Shown here: positions 27,305 to 38,000 of the stretch, one piece after another
Layout of the letters: every line of letters starts with the position of its first letter
Numbering within the stretch: the first letter of the stretch is position 1
NCBI GenBank assembly: GCA_035299505.1
Contig: DATGWL010000222.1
Coordinates: forward strand, 1 to 64,000
Direction of reading: 5' to 3'
Source of the DNA: M3007 sp035299505
GTDB taxonomy: Bacteria > Bacteroidota > Bacteroidia > Chitinophagales > Saprospiraceae
Length of the DNA: 64,000 nucleotides
The notes under the pieces: generated by a model
Seen by the model: the letters and a program-made list of their open reading frames with translations, nothing else
The model's database searches: none
Told to the model about the DNA's origin: nothing
Made by a program: the position numbers and the translations under genes

Positions 27305-29365
27305 ATGCAAAACAAATTAATCCTGCTGAGCATCCTGCTATTGGGAACACTCACCTTAGCGGCTCAGGGCTCCGGCTCGTCCAAAAGCAAATCCAAAGAC
27401 AGGTTCCGGGAGAAAGACGACCGACGGTATCCGGTAAAGATTGATAATCCTGCTAACCTAAATCAGCCAGGTACGGATTATGCACCTGTCATCTACGATA
27501 ACGGGATACTGTTTGTTTCAGCCCGGGGCAAAAAAGGTCCAAAAAGCGATCGAACCGGAGAAACATTCGAGGCACACTACCTGTCTACCTTCGACCGGGC
27601 TGGCAATTTGGTTGCAGCAAACAAATTTGAGTTCAACGCCAGCAAAAAATCCGATTTTCACGAAGGCCCCGTAGCGTTTACCCGCGATTTCAAAACGGCA
27701 TTTGTAACCCGCAACAACAATGATGATGGCGTTTTACGGGGTGGCAAAAACGGCAAATCTTCCATGAAGATTTACCAGATGTCTTACGGGTTCCCGGATT
27801 GGACTCCTCCCATTGATCTGCCGTTTAACAGCGACGATTATTCCTGCATGCACCCCAGCCTGAGTGTGGATGAAAAATGGTTGTTTTTTGCCTCCGACAT
27901 GCCCGGTGGAAGCGGAGGTTTTGATCTGTACGCGGTAGAGAGACTGGGTGAAAATCAATGGGGCGAGCCCATCAACCTGGGCCCGGGCATCAACACAGAA
28001 AAGCAGGACCTCTTTCCCTTTATGAGCCAGTACGGATCCTTGTTCTTTGCCTCCAATGGCAGATCCAACAATCTTGGCGGTATGGATATTTACTTTGTCA
28101 ACAATCCGCTGGAAAAAAGTGAAGAGAAAGAAGTAGTTAACCTGGGGGAACCATTCAATACTCCAGAAGATGATTACAGTTTCATAACAGATCCTGACGG
28201 GCACACTGGCTATTTTGCCAGCAACCGGAAAGACAACAATTATGGGAAAACTGATATCTACTATTTTTCTGCACCAAGAGGTTTGGAAGGCACCGGGAAA
28301 CCCGAAACTAATCGGGCCAAAATTAGTGTCATTGACGATAAAACCGGACTTCCCCTGCAGGGAGCAGAAATCCGCATTTTCCAGCCAACTGACGATGGTT
28401 TCATTTCCGGCAATAACGACTTCTACGATTTCGACTATGAGCCAGACCCGGACCGCCCAGATGTTTTCACTTTCAAACTGGTGAGAAAAGACGCCAAAGA
28501 CATGGGTAAACCGGATTTATATGCCAATGCAGAAGGTTATGCCCAAACGGATTTCACCCGCTACCGTAACTATCTGGTAATGGTTAGTGCAAAGGGTTAT
28601 ACCTCCCGCGACCGCTTTATGGTGGTTGATTCCGAGGATGAGCTGAACCTGAGTTTCAAAATGAAAGAAGCGCCTCCGTGCCTGCGGGCAGGCGGCGTAG
28701 TGCTCACCACAGAGCACAATACCCGTATAGCCAATGCCAGCATTCGCTTTGAGCACCGGGCAACAGGCGCCATTGAAACCGCCCGTACCACCCGAAACGG
28801 GGAATTCGATGTGTGCTTGTCTAAAGATGGAGAATGGATTGCCAAGGTAGAGCTGAAAGGATTCCGGGCAGAAACCTACAGGGTTAATGCCTCCAGGGGC
28901 AATGCGGCTTACGACGAGATCCGTTTGAAACCGCTTACAGAAGGTTTGACCATTGCCGAAACCATGCCGCTGGCCAATGGTTTGCTGGAAGGCTCTGTTT
29001 TCATTTTGGATAAAATCTTCTACGAAAAGGATAAAGCCACCCTGAACCAGGGCGCTGTTCGTCACCTGGAAGCCTGGCTGCAGCACATGAGCAATTATCC
29101 GGAAATGGAAATTGAAATTACCGCTCATACGGATGTTCGTGGCGACGAACAGATGAACATGGTACTAACCGAGGTGCGCGCTAAAAATGCTAAAACTTAC
29201 CTCGTGGCAAAAGGCATCAATGAAGCCCGGATTAAGGCCGTAGGTAAAGGCGAAACACAACCGCGTAACCATTGCGTGGAAAGCGCCGAATGTTCGGATG
29301 AAGAACACCAGCAGAACAACCGCCTGGAAATCAAGATCAAACGCCTCGGTCCTCCGAGAACTTGA
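27305..29365 (+). CDS. PD40-propeller/OmpA family outer-membrane protein
   Basis: The ATG at 27305 gives a signal peptide (MQNKLILLSILLLGTLTLAAQG). A GTG three codons upstream is the alternative. The 686-residue protein has a basic Ser/Lys-rich segment, then PD40 blades with motifs such as HPSLSVDEKWLFFASDMPGG and DLFPFMSQYGSLFFASNG. A segment of uncharted fold follows (about 345-450), then a carboxypeptidase-regulatory-like domain. A C-terminal OmpA domain completes it (FYEKDKATLNQGAVRHL, TAHTDVRGDEQMNM, NNRLEIKI). It lacks the TPR region of the PorE-like protein at 18858-20894. It probably sits in the outer membrane or periplasm, bound to peptidoglycan. A T9SS or envelope-integrity role is inferred only. 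Confidence 0.85.
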   Translation: MQNKLILLSILLLGTLTLAAQGSGSSKSKSKDRFREKDDRRYPVKIDNPANLNQPGTDYAPVIYDNGILFVSARGKKGPKSDRTGETFEAHYLSTFDRAGNLVAANKFEFNASKKSDFHEGPVAFTRDFKTAFVTRNNNDDGVLRGGKNGKSSMKIYQMSYGFPDWTPPIDLPFNSDDYSCMHPSLSVDEKWLFFASDMPGGSGGFDLYAVERLGENQWGEPINLGPGINTEKQDLFPFMSQYGSLFFASNGRSNNLGGMDIYFVNNPLEKSEEKEVVNLGEPFNTPEDDYSFITDPDGHTGYFASNRKDNNYGKTDIYYFSAPRGLEGTGKPETNRAKISVIDDKTGLPLQGAEIRIFQPTDDGFISGNNDFYDFDYEPDPDRPDVFTFKLVRKDAKDMGKPDLYANAEGYAQTDFTRYRNYLVMVSAKGYTSRDRFMVVDSEDELNLSFKMKEAPPCLRAGGVVLTTEHNTRIANASIRFEHRATGAIETARTTRNGEFDVCLSKDGEWIAKVELKGFRAETYRVNASRGNAAYDEIRLKPLTEGLTIAETMPLANGLLEGSVFILDKIFYEKDKATLNQGAVRHLEAWLQHMSNYPEMEIEITAHTDVRGDEQMNMVLTEVRAKNAKTYLVAKGINEARIKAVGKGETQPRNHCVESAECSDEEHQQNNRLEIKIKRLGPPRT

Positions 29366-29385
29366 TTGGGGGTGTTAGACTGCCG

Positions 29386-29448
29386 GACGTTGGACTTGGG
29401 CTCGATGTAGTTGAAAGAATCAATTACCCCGAGCCCAGATCCAACGTC
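29386..29448. terminator. Long imperfect hairpin downstream of the PD40/OmpA gene
   Basis: GACGTTGGACTTGGGCTCG (29386-29404) pairs with CGAGCCCAGATCCAACGTC (29430-29448), with only a small mismatch in a 19-bp stem. It begins 20 bp after the stop codon. No long T-run follows, so termination is plausible but not certain. Related words (GTTGGAC, GTCCA) recur around it in opposite orientation. Confidence 0.55.
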
Positions 29449-29542
29449 TAAAATCCAGCATTCAAACGTCCAGCCATCCGTCTCCGTTTTGTCAAATAAT
29501 GCATAGGAACTGAACGAAACAGGCATATTGGGGTTAATACCT

Positions 29543-29550
29543 TATCTTTG
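29543..29550 (+). promoter_or_regulatory. TATCTTTG -7 box for the metallophosphatase gene
   Basis: TATCTTTG matches TAnnTTTG and lies 33 bp before the start at 29584. No clear -33 element was seen. Confidence 0.45.
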
Positions 29551-29583
29551 CCTGCTATTTGAACAAAAACGTTCCGTCCAGTC

Positions 29584-30720
29584 ATGCTTTCGCGTCTATT
29601 CTCCCTTTTATTGTTGGGCATGCCCCTTTTAGTCAATGCCACCGGCGATGAGCCCAATGACGCCTCTAAAGCTGATACAGACGGACCACATGTATTTTAC
29701 CGGGGCAGCAAGATTCAGGTAAAGTACATCTTGCGCAGGGACTCCGGTGTGGTGGCTAAATCACTGGATTATGCCAATAAAAAAGAGATTTCACTTACCT
29801 GCCAGGTTCCAAAAACCGGAGATTCCTTCTCTTTTCTGCTAAAGGATGAGTTGCAGCCTGAGGCCTGCATCTATCCGGCTGCTCCACGGATTTTAGCACT
29901 TTCTGACATAGAGGGCGACTTCCTGGGCTTCAAAACCATGCTGCAGGGTGCTGGCGTAATAGACGCTTCACTCAACTGGAGTTATGGAGATGGCCATCTG
30001 GTGTTGCTGGGCGACTACTTTGACCGTGGCCTTCAGGTAACAGAATGTCTGTGGTTGATTTACAAACTGGAATCTGAAGCCGAAGCTGCCGGGGGCAAAG
30101 TCCATTTCATTTTGGGCAACCATGAAATCCTGAATCTGCAAGGCAACAGTGCATATGTGCGGCGCAAATACCTGGAAAATGCACGTTTAATTGGTGAAGA
30201 TTACAAGGTTTGGTTTGACCGTAATTCTGAATTGGGACGCTGGCTGCGCACTAAAAATGCCATTGAAAAAGTTGGCGATTACGTTTTTTGCCACGGTGGT
30301 ATAAGCCCTGAGCTTGCGCGCACACGCCTGAGTCTGGCAGAAATCAACAAAATCTGTCGCCAGAACCTGGGCAAAGCACAGGAAGACATACTAAGCGAGC
30401 AGGCCAAAGCTGTTTTTGACCTGCAAACCGGAATTTTCTGGTATCGCGGCGCAGCGCGCAACCTGGCCTCCGATGCCGAAATCACGTATGCGTTGCAGTT
30501 TGCAGGCGCCAAACGAATGGTTATAGGCCATACGCTTCAACCGGATCTAACCGCCAATTACCACGGCCGGGTGATTTGTATTGATTTATACCATGAGGAG
30601 AACCTGCGCCAGGGCTTTATGAAAACCCTGCTTATTGAAGATGGATTTTGTTACTCCCTCAACAACCGTGGGGAAAAATCCTCGCTCTTCAGCGTTTCCT
30701 TCCCGCGCAAATCGGAGTAA
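29584..30720 (+). CDS. Exported metallophosphoesterase (Ser/Thr phosphatase-like)
   Basis: This 378-residue protein has a signal peptide (about 1-20, ending VNATG). After an N-terminal region of about 95 residues comes a calcineurin-like catalytic core: LSDIEGDFLGF (DxxGD-type), LLGDYFDRG (GDxxDRG), FILGNHE (GNHE), CHGGISPE and VIGHT. All metal-ligand motifs are intact. The GDYFDRG and GNHE pattern resembles PPP-type phosphatases such as the Shewanella-like branch, so a phosphoprotein or phosphomonoester substrate in the periplasm is possible. The gene stands alone and ends 12 bp from the convergent phosphotransferase gene. Confidence 0.88.
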   Translation: MLSRLFSLLLLGMPLLVNATGDEPNDASKADTDGPHVFYRGSKIQVKYILRRDSGVVAKSLDYANKKEISLTCQVPKTGDSFSFLLKDELQPEACIYPAAPRILALSDIEGDFLGFKTMLQGAGVIDASLNWSYGDGHLVLLGDYFDRGLQVTECLWLIYKLESEAEAAGGKVHFILGNHEILNLQGNSAYVRRKYLENARLIGEDYKVWFDRNSELGRWLRTKNAIEKVGDYVFCHGGISPELARTRLSLAEINKICRQNLGKAQEDILSEQAKAVFDLQTGIFWYRGAARNLASDAEITYALQFAGAKRMVIGHTLQPDLTANYHGRVICIDLYHEENLRQGFMKTLLIEDGFCYSLNNRGEKSSLFSVSFPRKSE

Positions 30721-30732
30721 TACTGGAATCAC

Positions 30733-31767
30733 TTACAGCATAGCCTGCACAGCCTGCAGAACCTGCAACTGATTGCGGGCCCTAACCAGATTGTGTTCCG
30801 GGTAGGCAATTTTGTAATAAACATCCCCCGCAACCCAGTCTGTCAGAAACCGAAGCGCCTGCTCCCCGATTATCCAGGCTCCGCCAGTCAACAAATGCTC
30901 TCGCTCGGTATCAGCAATGAAATCGCCGGTTTGCGACAGGAATCCGTCTTTCAAAGCTTCCAGAATCTCCCTGCGCATGCCCGGATGCTCCCGGCCATCT
31001 TCAGATATATTGGGCACGAAAGTGCGCACCATATCTCCAAAATCAGACAATATGGTTCCGGGCATAACCGTGTCCAGGTCAATAACAGCCCTGGCCAGGT
31101 GCGTTTTTTCGTCGAACAACACGTTTCCCGCCTTGGTATCGTTGTGCGCCACCCGAAGCGGCAGAGCCCCGCTTTGTTTCAATCCACTAATCAAATCAAA
31201 TAAGGGTTTGGCCGCAAACATGGCTTTTATTTCCTCCTGAACGCCCTTTACACGTCCCACCGGATCCTTTTCCAAAACCTCCAGAAACACGGCCCATCTT
31301 TGGTCTGTGTCGTGAAAACCCGGGATGGTTTCAGCAAGGGTATCTGCCGGAAAATGTCGCAGGGCGCGGGCAAAAGCCCCGTAAGCCTTTGCAGCCTCCC
31401 GGGCAATTTCAGGCGTGGCCAGCCCTTCCGGTGTGTAGGAATGGCCGATGTAAGGAAACGCACGCCAGAAATTACCCTGTGCATCTTCGATCAAAAAAGC
31501 GCCGCTATTGGCGGGTAACGGCACGGGTACTTCTAAAGGATAATCCTGCGCCAATAGGTACTGGCATACCTTCAGGGTGTTTTCCATCACCATCTCCGGC
31601 TGCTTAAAAACCTGGTGGTTTAAGCGCTGAATAATGATGGATTGCCCTCTACCCTCCAGACTAAAATCCAGTCGGTAAGTATCGTTAATGTTACCGTTGC
31701 CTACGGGCTCAGGAGCGCCATGGGTTGCAGCATCCGGGATGAACTGCTTTATGATTTGAACATCCAT
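30733..31767 (-). CDS. Phosphotransferase family protein (aminoglycoside phosphotransferase fold; N-acetylhexosamine kinase-like)
   Basis: This 344-residue kinase-fold protein has an N-terminal lobe with GNGNINDTYRL (nucleotide-loop region). Its catalytic motif is VAHNDTKAGNVLFD (Brenner-type HxDxxxxN), followed by VIDLDTVMPG (metal Asp) and DFGDMVRTF. These are all intact. The pattern fits the APH superfamily branch that includes NahK-like N-acetylhexosamine 1-kinases, often annotated as mucin-desulfatase-associated proteins. Sugar phosphorylation in the cytoplasm is the best guess. It begins only 2 bp after the stop of the large propeller protein, so the two form an operon. Confidence 0.82.
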   Translation of the reverse strand: MDVQIIKQFIPDAATHGAPEPVGNGNINDTYRLDFSLEGRGQSIIIQRLNHQVFKQPEMVMENTLKVCQYLLAQDYPLEVPVPLPANSGAFLIEDAQGNFWRAFPYIGHSYTPEGLATPEIAREAAKAYGAFARALRHFPADTLAETIPGFHDTDQRWAVFLEVLEKDPVGRVKGVQEEIKAMFAAKPLFDLISGLKQSGALPLRVAHNDTKAGNVLFDEKTHLARAVIDLDTVMPGTILSDFGDMVRTFVPNISEDGREHPGMRREILEALKDGFLSQTGDFIADTEREHLLTGGAWIIGEQALRFLTDWVAGDVYYKIAYPEHNLVRARNQLQVLQAVQAML

Positions 31768-31769
31768 GC

Positions 31770-34700
31770 CTATTTGATTCTGATCAAATCTATGCCCGAT
31801 TCCCGAACCATACGGTTCAGTGCCGGGAGTTCAGTTTGTTTGATGTTTTTCCAGGCATTTAACTGCTCATCCGTCAATCGGAACAGCATTTCCCGCACCG
31901 CAATGGCTTGATCTGTGGGCGGAAAATCGCCTTCCACTGTTTGGCCCATGAGGTTAGCCAGCTTGTCGTTCAACCGAACCGGGTAATTAAGCGGATCCTG
32001 GCTGCTCCGATTTTTGGTTTGATACAAGGCTTCTTCAATACGGGTCATGCTGGAATCCAGGCGGGCAATCATGTCTTTAACAGGCTTGACAGACTCACCT
32101 TTGGGTATTCCGGAGTTCAAACTCTTGATTTGATTGCGCACATTCCGGATTTCCTTGATGCTCCGGTGTGCTTCTGTCAACTTGGCGCCAACCGATTGCA
32201 CAAACTCAAACTGCCGGGCAAAACCATCGGCTGTGGCGCCGGAACGCGGATCGGGCAGGATACGGAAAGGTTGCTCTTCTGTTTTTCCGGCGGCGCTCAC
32301 TCGCACCTTATAGGCGCCCGGCACTGCTTTGGGGCCTTCCAGATCATAACTCCAAAGGATCATACCCTCAAATTTCTCCGCATCAGGGTAACGATGGTTC
32401 CACAGAAAGGTGTTGCCGCCTGCTTTTAAATCAGAGAGTTTACCGCCCTTGTTTTCCCAGGCTGCCGGCAAGGTTTGATTGGTAAACAATTTGATGGTAT
32501 CGCCGTCTGCTTCCAGCACTGCCAGCCAAATGGTATCCTTTTCTGTTGGTTTGTTTTTCAGGTAAAAATGGATTGCCGTTCCGTTGGGATGGTTCTCACC
32601 ACTGGTCTTGGAGCCCTTGCCCGAACCGCCGCGCATCCGGTATGCATTGGCTGGCTGGAACAAATGCAGCGGTTTTTGTGCCAGATCACCCTTGCTCAAA
32701 AAATCTGGCGACGCCATGATTTGATGCAAGGGTGTTAGGTCGTCTATAATCCAGAATGCACGCCCTTGCGTGGCCACAATGAGGTGATCCTCTTTAATGG
32801 TCAGGTCTGTAATGGGCACTGTGGGCAGGTTCTGCTGAAATTTTTGCCAGTTTTTGCCATCGGTGAAACTTATGTACATGCCTTGCTCCGTGCCGGCGTA
32901 CAGCAATCCCTGGCGTTTGGGATCTGCCCTGACTACCCTTGTAAAGTCTTCCTCGCTAATGCCATCGGTAATTTTTGTCCAGGTTTTACCAAAGTCTCTG
33001 GTTCGGAAAAGATATGGGCGGTAGTCGCCCTGTTTGTATCCGGTACAAGCCAGGTAACAACCGCCATCCAGATGCGGATCCGGTTCCAATGAATTAACCA
33101 TGGTCCATTTGGGCAGGTCCGGAGGTGTCACATTGGTCCAGTTTTTTCCGCCATCTCTGGAAATATGCACCAGCCCGTCATCACTGCCGGTCCAAAGCAG
33201 GTCTTTTACCCTGGGACTTTCAGCCGCAGCAAAAATGGTGCAGTAATACTCCACGCTGGTGTTATCCTGTGTGATAGGCCCGCCGGAAGATTTCTGCCGA
33301 CTCTTGTCATTCGTTGTCAGGTCTGGCGAAATGGTTTCCCAGCTTTGTCCTTCATTCCGACTCACATGGAGAAAGTTGGAAGCTGCGTAAAGTTTATTGG
33401 GGTCGTGCGGACTAAAGAACAAGGGGTAATTCCATTGAAAGCGATATCTGGCATCCTCGGCCCCGTGTCCCATGTTGTCTTCAGGCCACACATTGATGGG
33501 GCGACTCGTTTTGTTCAGGTGGTCAATACGACTCATAAATCCATGATACTCACCCCCGTAAACGATGTCGTTGTTTTCAGGGTCTACGGCAATATGGCCG
33601 CTTTCTCCGCCGGCTGTTGACTCAAAATCCCGGTCGGTGATGGCGCCGCCATCGGTCCGGTGAAAAATACGGACACTGGAGTTATCCTGTTGTGCACCGT
33701 AAATCCGGAAAGGAAAATGGTTGTCGGTAGTTACCCGGTAAAACTGGGCAGTAGGCTGGTTATGGTAGGTACTCCAGGTTTCGCCGCCATCGTAACTGAT
33801 TTGAGCGCCACCATCGTCGCCAATAATCATACGTTTGGGATCTTCCGGCGCCACCCAAAAATCGTGGTGATCGCCATGAGGGGCATACTTGGACTGGAAC
33901 GTTTTGCCCCCGTCTTTAGAGCGGTGATAGGCTACGTTCATCACATATACCATTTCCTCGTCTTTGGAATCAGCATAAATCCGGGTGTAATACCAGGCGC
34001 GTTGCCGCAAATTCCGGTCTTCGTTCACCTTTACCCAGGTTTTGCCGCCATCATCCGAACGGAATACGCCACCAGTCTGACTTTCCACAATGGCCCATAC
34101 CCGATCTGGTTTTACCGGACTCACCGTCACGCCAATAATGCCAATTGTATCGGTAGGCATACCCTCATTGCGTGTTAGTTCCATCCAGGTATCTCCGCCG
34201 TCTGTGCTTTTCCAAAGACTGGAGCCGGCCCCGCCGCTGGATAAATCATAGGGCGTACGGCGTATTTTCCAAAATGAGGCATAAATGATGCGTGGGTTGG
34301 TAGGATCCAGACAAACATCCACGGCGCCTGCCTGATTGCTGACAAAATGTATGCGCTGCCAGGTTTTGCCCCCGTCGCGGGTTCGATACAGGCCCCGTTC
34401 ATCCGTATCTTTAAACAAATCGCCTAAAACGGCTGCATAGGCTATATCGGCATTGGCCGGGTGCACTTTGATACGTGGAATATGCCTGCTGTTTTTCAAA
34501 CCAACAGATTTCCAGGTACGTCCGGCGTCTTCACTTTTCCACATACCTGTGCCCGCGCTCACGTTACCGCGCACGGTACATTCCCCGCCGCCCACGTAAA
34601 TCACATTATGATCGGAAGGCGCTACTTCAATGGCGCCAACACTGCCTCCAAAAAAGCCGTCAGAGATGTTTTCCCAGGTGCGGCCGCCATCAGTAGTGCG

Positions 34701-34937
34701 CCAAACCCCGCCTCCTGTTGCACCAAAATAAAACAGATTAGGCTTGCCGGCCACGCCTGTTACCGCCGCAGAGCGTCCACCCCGAAACGGGCCTACATTC
34801 CGGTATTGCATAACAGTTAACAGCTGTTCAGAAACTACAGGGGTGGACGTCGGACTTGGGGCCGCTGGCTTGTTTCTTTGTGCCAACAAAGGGAAAAAGA
34901 ACAAACAACAAGCTGCCAGGAGTAAGTAATGTTTCAT
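31770..34937 (-). CDS. Exported Asp-box (VPS10/sortilin-like) beta-propeller protein
   Basis: This 1055-residue protein has a signal peptide (about 1-19). At least nine BNR/Asp-box motifs spread over the first 700 residues: TTDGGRTW, SEDAGRTW, TRDGGKTW, STDGGDTW, SDDGGKTW, SYDGGETW, SRNEGQSW, SRDGGKNW and TRDFGKTW. This gives one or two large propellers of the kind in VPS10/sortilin and BNR glycosidase-like proteins. The last third (about 750-1055) holds an Ig-like region and helical segments. No catalytic glycosidase residues can be assigned. It is translationally close to the downstream kinase-like gene (2-bp gap), suggesting a shared pathway, perhaps glycan handling. It has no obvious T9SS sorting domain. 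Confidence 0.85.
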   Translation of the reverse strand: MKHYLLLAACCLFFFPLLAQRNKPAAPSPTSTPVVSEQLLTVMQYRNVGPFRGGRSAAVTGVAGKPNLFYFGATGGGVWRTTDGGRTWENISDGFFGGSVGAIEVAPSDHNVIYVGGGECTVRGNVSAGTGMWKSEDAGRTWKSVGLKNSRHIPRIKVHPANADIAYAAVLGDLFKDTDERGLYRTRDGGKTWQRIHFVSNQAGAVDVCLDPTNPRIIYASFWKIRRTPYDLSSGGAGSSLWKSTDGGDTWMELTRNEGMPTDTIGIIGVTVSPVKPDRVWAIVESQTGGVFRSDDGGKTWVKVNEDRNLRQRAWYYTRIYADSKDEEMVYVMNVAYHRSKDGGKTFQSKYAPHGDHHDFWVAPEDPKRMIIGDDGGAQISYDGGETWSTYHNQPTAQFYRVTTDNHFPFRIYGAQQDNSSVRIFHRTDGGAITDRDFESTAGGESGHIAVDPENNDIVYGGEYHGFMSRIDHLNKTSRPINVWPEDNMGHGAEDARYRFQWNYPLFFSPHDPNKLYAASNFLHVSRNEGQSWETISPDLTTNDKSRQKSSGGPITQDNTSVEYYCTIFAAAESPRVKDLLWTGSDDGLVHISRDGGKNWTNVTPPDLPKWTMVNSLEPDPHLDGGCYLACTGYKQGDYRPYLFRTRDFGKTWTKITDGISEEDFTRVVRADPKRQGLLYAGTEQGMYISFTDGKNWQKFQQNLPTVPITDLTIKEDHLIVATQGRAFWIIDDLTPLHQIMASPDFLSKGDLAQKPLHLFQPANAYRMRGGSGKGSKTSGENHPNGTAIHFYLKNKPTEKDTIWLAVLEADGDTIKLFTNQTLPAAWENKGGKLSDLKAGGNTFLWNHRYPDAEKFEGMILWSYDLEGPKAVPGAYKVRVSAAGKTEEQPFRILPDPRSGATADGFARQFEFVQSVGAKLTEAHRSIKEIRNVRNQIKSLNSGIPKGESVKPVKDMIARLDSSMTRIEEALYQTKNRSSQDPLNYPVRLNDKLANLMGQTVEGDFPPTDQAIAVREMLFRLTDEQLNAWKNIKQTELPALNRMVRESGIDLIRIK

Positions 34938-35022
34938 GATTGTGAAGAAAAATTAGGGCTGCAAGGATAACAAAAATCATCTGACTTCCTGTACCAATAC
35001 GACGAGTACCCGTACCCTGCGT

Positions 35023-35066
35023 TAAAAACGACAAGCGGCCACCTGTGTTTACAGGCAGCCGCTTGT
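35023..35066 (-). terminator. Intrinsic terminator of the SprB-repeat protein gene
   Basis: ACAAGCGGC (35031-35039) pairs with GCCGCTTGT (35058-35066), and an inner CCTGT/ACAGG stem sits inside. On the minus strand a run of five T (35024-35028) follows. It lies 20 bp past the stop codon at 35086. Confidence 0.85.
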
Positions 35067-35085
35067 TATCTTTTATGCTAAGCTA

Positions 35086-38000
35086 TTAAATCTTGACGAT
35101 CTTAAGCGTCTTCACCTCGCCGTTTCCGAACCGGATTTTGGCCATGTAAATGCCTGAAGGCAGGTCTTGTACCGGAAGATCTTCCAGGTGCATTTTGCCG
35201 GCAGGGATGGTAATGGTGTGCAATACCGCGCCGTTGGTAGCTGTGATTTGAATCACTACATCTTCATCGTAAGAAATAGCGTTCATGATGCGCAGGCTTT
35301 TCACCACCGGATTCGGTGCAATCAACACACCATTAGATGGGGAGAACTGCACTTCAATAGCACGGATTTCAGAGAAGGCCTGCTGACCCATGCTGCTCAG
35401 GCGACGAATACGGTAGAAGTTGCGGCCAATAGCCGGAGTTTCGTGCATGAAGCTGTATTCGTTCGGATTTACAGCATCCTGTTTACCCATGAGGGTAGTC
35501 ACGTTGGTCCAGCTTTGCATGTCGGTGGAGTGTTGCACCGTGTAGGAATACTCTGTGGCTTCAGGCAAGGTGGTCCAGTTAACCAGCACACCGGTTTGAC
35601 CGGTTTGTTGCAGGTTGAAGTTCAGGTTGAAACCATCGCAGCCCGGAGTACCGGCAGGCAATACGGTGATGGTTACAATATTGGACTCCAGGAAAGGACA
35701 GCCTTCGCGGCGGGCGCAACGCATGAATTTAGCCGTTTCGAACAATGGGCCCGGAGCATAGCTGGAGCCGGTAGCGCCAGGGATAGCCACCCATTCCGGT
35801 GGAGCCTGTCCGATCTGGATGAACTGCATCCACAGGTACTGGATCTGACCGCTACCGCCCACAGGAGGTACTGTTTCTGTAATTGGCGCAGGCGTTTCGC
35901 CTTCGCAAATGGTTTGGCTGCAGCAAATTACACCGGCATTGGTGATGTTTTCACAAATGGTGTGAATACCTGCATCAAAGCACAAATCGTCTGGCTGACC
36001 GGCAACGATGGTGAAAGGATCCGTTTTACCATTGGATTTCACGTCGCTGTCTTTGCAGTCGTTGTTAACCCAGTCTTTTTTGGTCCATTGGTAGCCCAGC
36101 GGTTTGTTGCTGAATTCCAGCACATAAGTGCCAGGCACTACGCAGTTGAAGAAGTAGAAACCGGCGTTATTGGTTGTGGTAGTTTCCACCACCACATCGT
36201 CTGGCGTACCAAATGCGCCATCAGGCCCTGCTTTCACCAGTTTCACCTGAATATTAGGCACACCGGTTTCGAGGGTTGGGTGCTGGAAGCCGTTTTGGTC
36301 ATCGTCGTACCATACCCAGTCGCCAATTTTAATACCATTGCTTGTTGAGCCGATGGTTACGGTGGCGGTGGCGGTACAGTTATTGGCATCTTTTACGGTA
36401 ACAGTATAGCTGCCTGCCGGGAGGTTAACAGCCGTAGCCGTGGTTTCACCATTGCTCCAGTTGTACATGTAAGCCGGAGTACCGCCGGAAACGCTGGCCG
36501 TTGCGCTACCCGGAGTAGAGCAGTTTGCATTGGAAGAAGCTACAATCACCACGTTTGGCGCTTGTGAAGAACCAATGGTTACTGAGGTAGTTGCGGTACA
36601 ACCGGCAGCATCGGTAACAGTTACGGTGTATACGCCTGCGCCCAGGTTGCTGATGGTAGCTGTTGTGGTCATACCCGGGTTGCTCCACTTGTAGGTGTAG
36701 TTTGGGGTACCACCGGAAACAGACACTGTAGCAGAGCCGGTATTGTTGCCGCAGGCAGAAGGTGTGCTGCTGGAAATAACGGCCACCGGCGCATTAGGCA
36801 CAGTGATGGTAGCCATGCCTACTGCAGAGCAGTTGTTGGCATCAGTAACCGTAACACTGTGGGTGCCAGGAGGCAGGTTGGTAGCCACAGAAGTGGTTTG
36901 ACCACCTGCTGAAGCAGACCACAGATAGATGTAAGGCGTAGTGCCGCCGGTAGCCACTGCTGTAGCAGTGCCGCCGGAAACGCAGGTTGCCTGGTTATTA
37001 ATCACTACAGAAACACTTGGTCCCTGAGATTGGTCGATGGTTACGGTGGCCACAGCTGTGCAGCCGGAAGCATCGGTTACTGTTACGCTGTGTTGTCCGG
37101 CCAACAGGTTAGTGGCGGTAGGAGTGGTCTGATTGTTATCCCACTTAAAGGTATAAGGTGGAACACCGCCGGATGCAGATACGGTAGCCGTACCGCCGGT
37201 AAGACAAGTTGCCGGGCTGGTAGGTGTAGCAACCGGGACAATTGGCGTGGCTGGAAGGATATTGCCAGAACCCAGACCCTGACAACCAGTTGTTATATCA
37301 ACCACCGTCACTTTATGTGTACCCGCAGAGAGATTGGTAGCTATTGCAGTAGTTTGGCCATTATCCCAGGTATAGGCATAATTTGAAGTACCACCAGTAG
37401 CCACTGCTGTAGCGCTTCCGCCAACGAGACAACCAGCCGGGAGCGTCGGTATCACATCTACCGTAAGCGCAATGCTATTAGTGCCCACTACTACTGAGCT
37501 GCTGCAGGTGCAGCCATTGGCATCGGTAACGGTAACGGTATAGGTACCGGCGGGGACAGCAATGCTTGGCGTTGATTGGCCATTGAACCATAGGATACTG
37601 TAAGGAGCGGTTCCGCCTGTTACAGAAATGGTTGCTGTGCCATTCAGGCCGCAGTTGGCTGGAATGGAAGACGGAGAACAAACCAGCGCAGCCGGCTCTT
37701 CAAGGGTTGCAGAGGCAACGTTGGAACAGCCTGTAGCCACGTCTGTAACCGTAACTGTGTAGGTGCCAGGGCCAAGATTGGTAATATCTGCCGTGGTTCC
37801 GCCATTGCTCCAGATATAGGTGTATGGTCCAATGCCCGACATGGTGCTCACGTGAGCCCAGCCGTTGTTGGCGCCAAAACAGGTAATTTCCTGGTAAACG
37901 GTATCCATCAGCCAGATTCCTTCGTTCCAGAAGCCAACTTCAAAGCTGCCGGAGGCTGTGCATCCATTAGCATCTGTAACCGTTACGGTGTAAGTGGCTG

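Noticed and set aside
35167..36348. Plus-strand 393-residue frame opposite the SprB-repeat protein
   Set aside because: It is the complement of a conserved secreted protein with a clear sorting domain; the opposite frame reads as low-information sequence.
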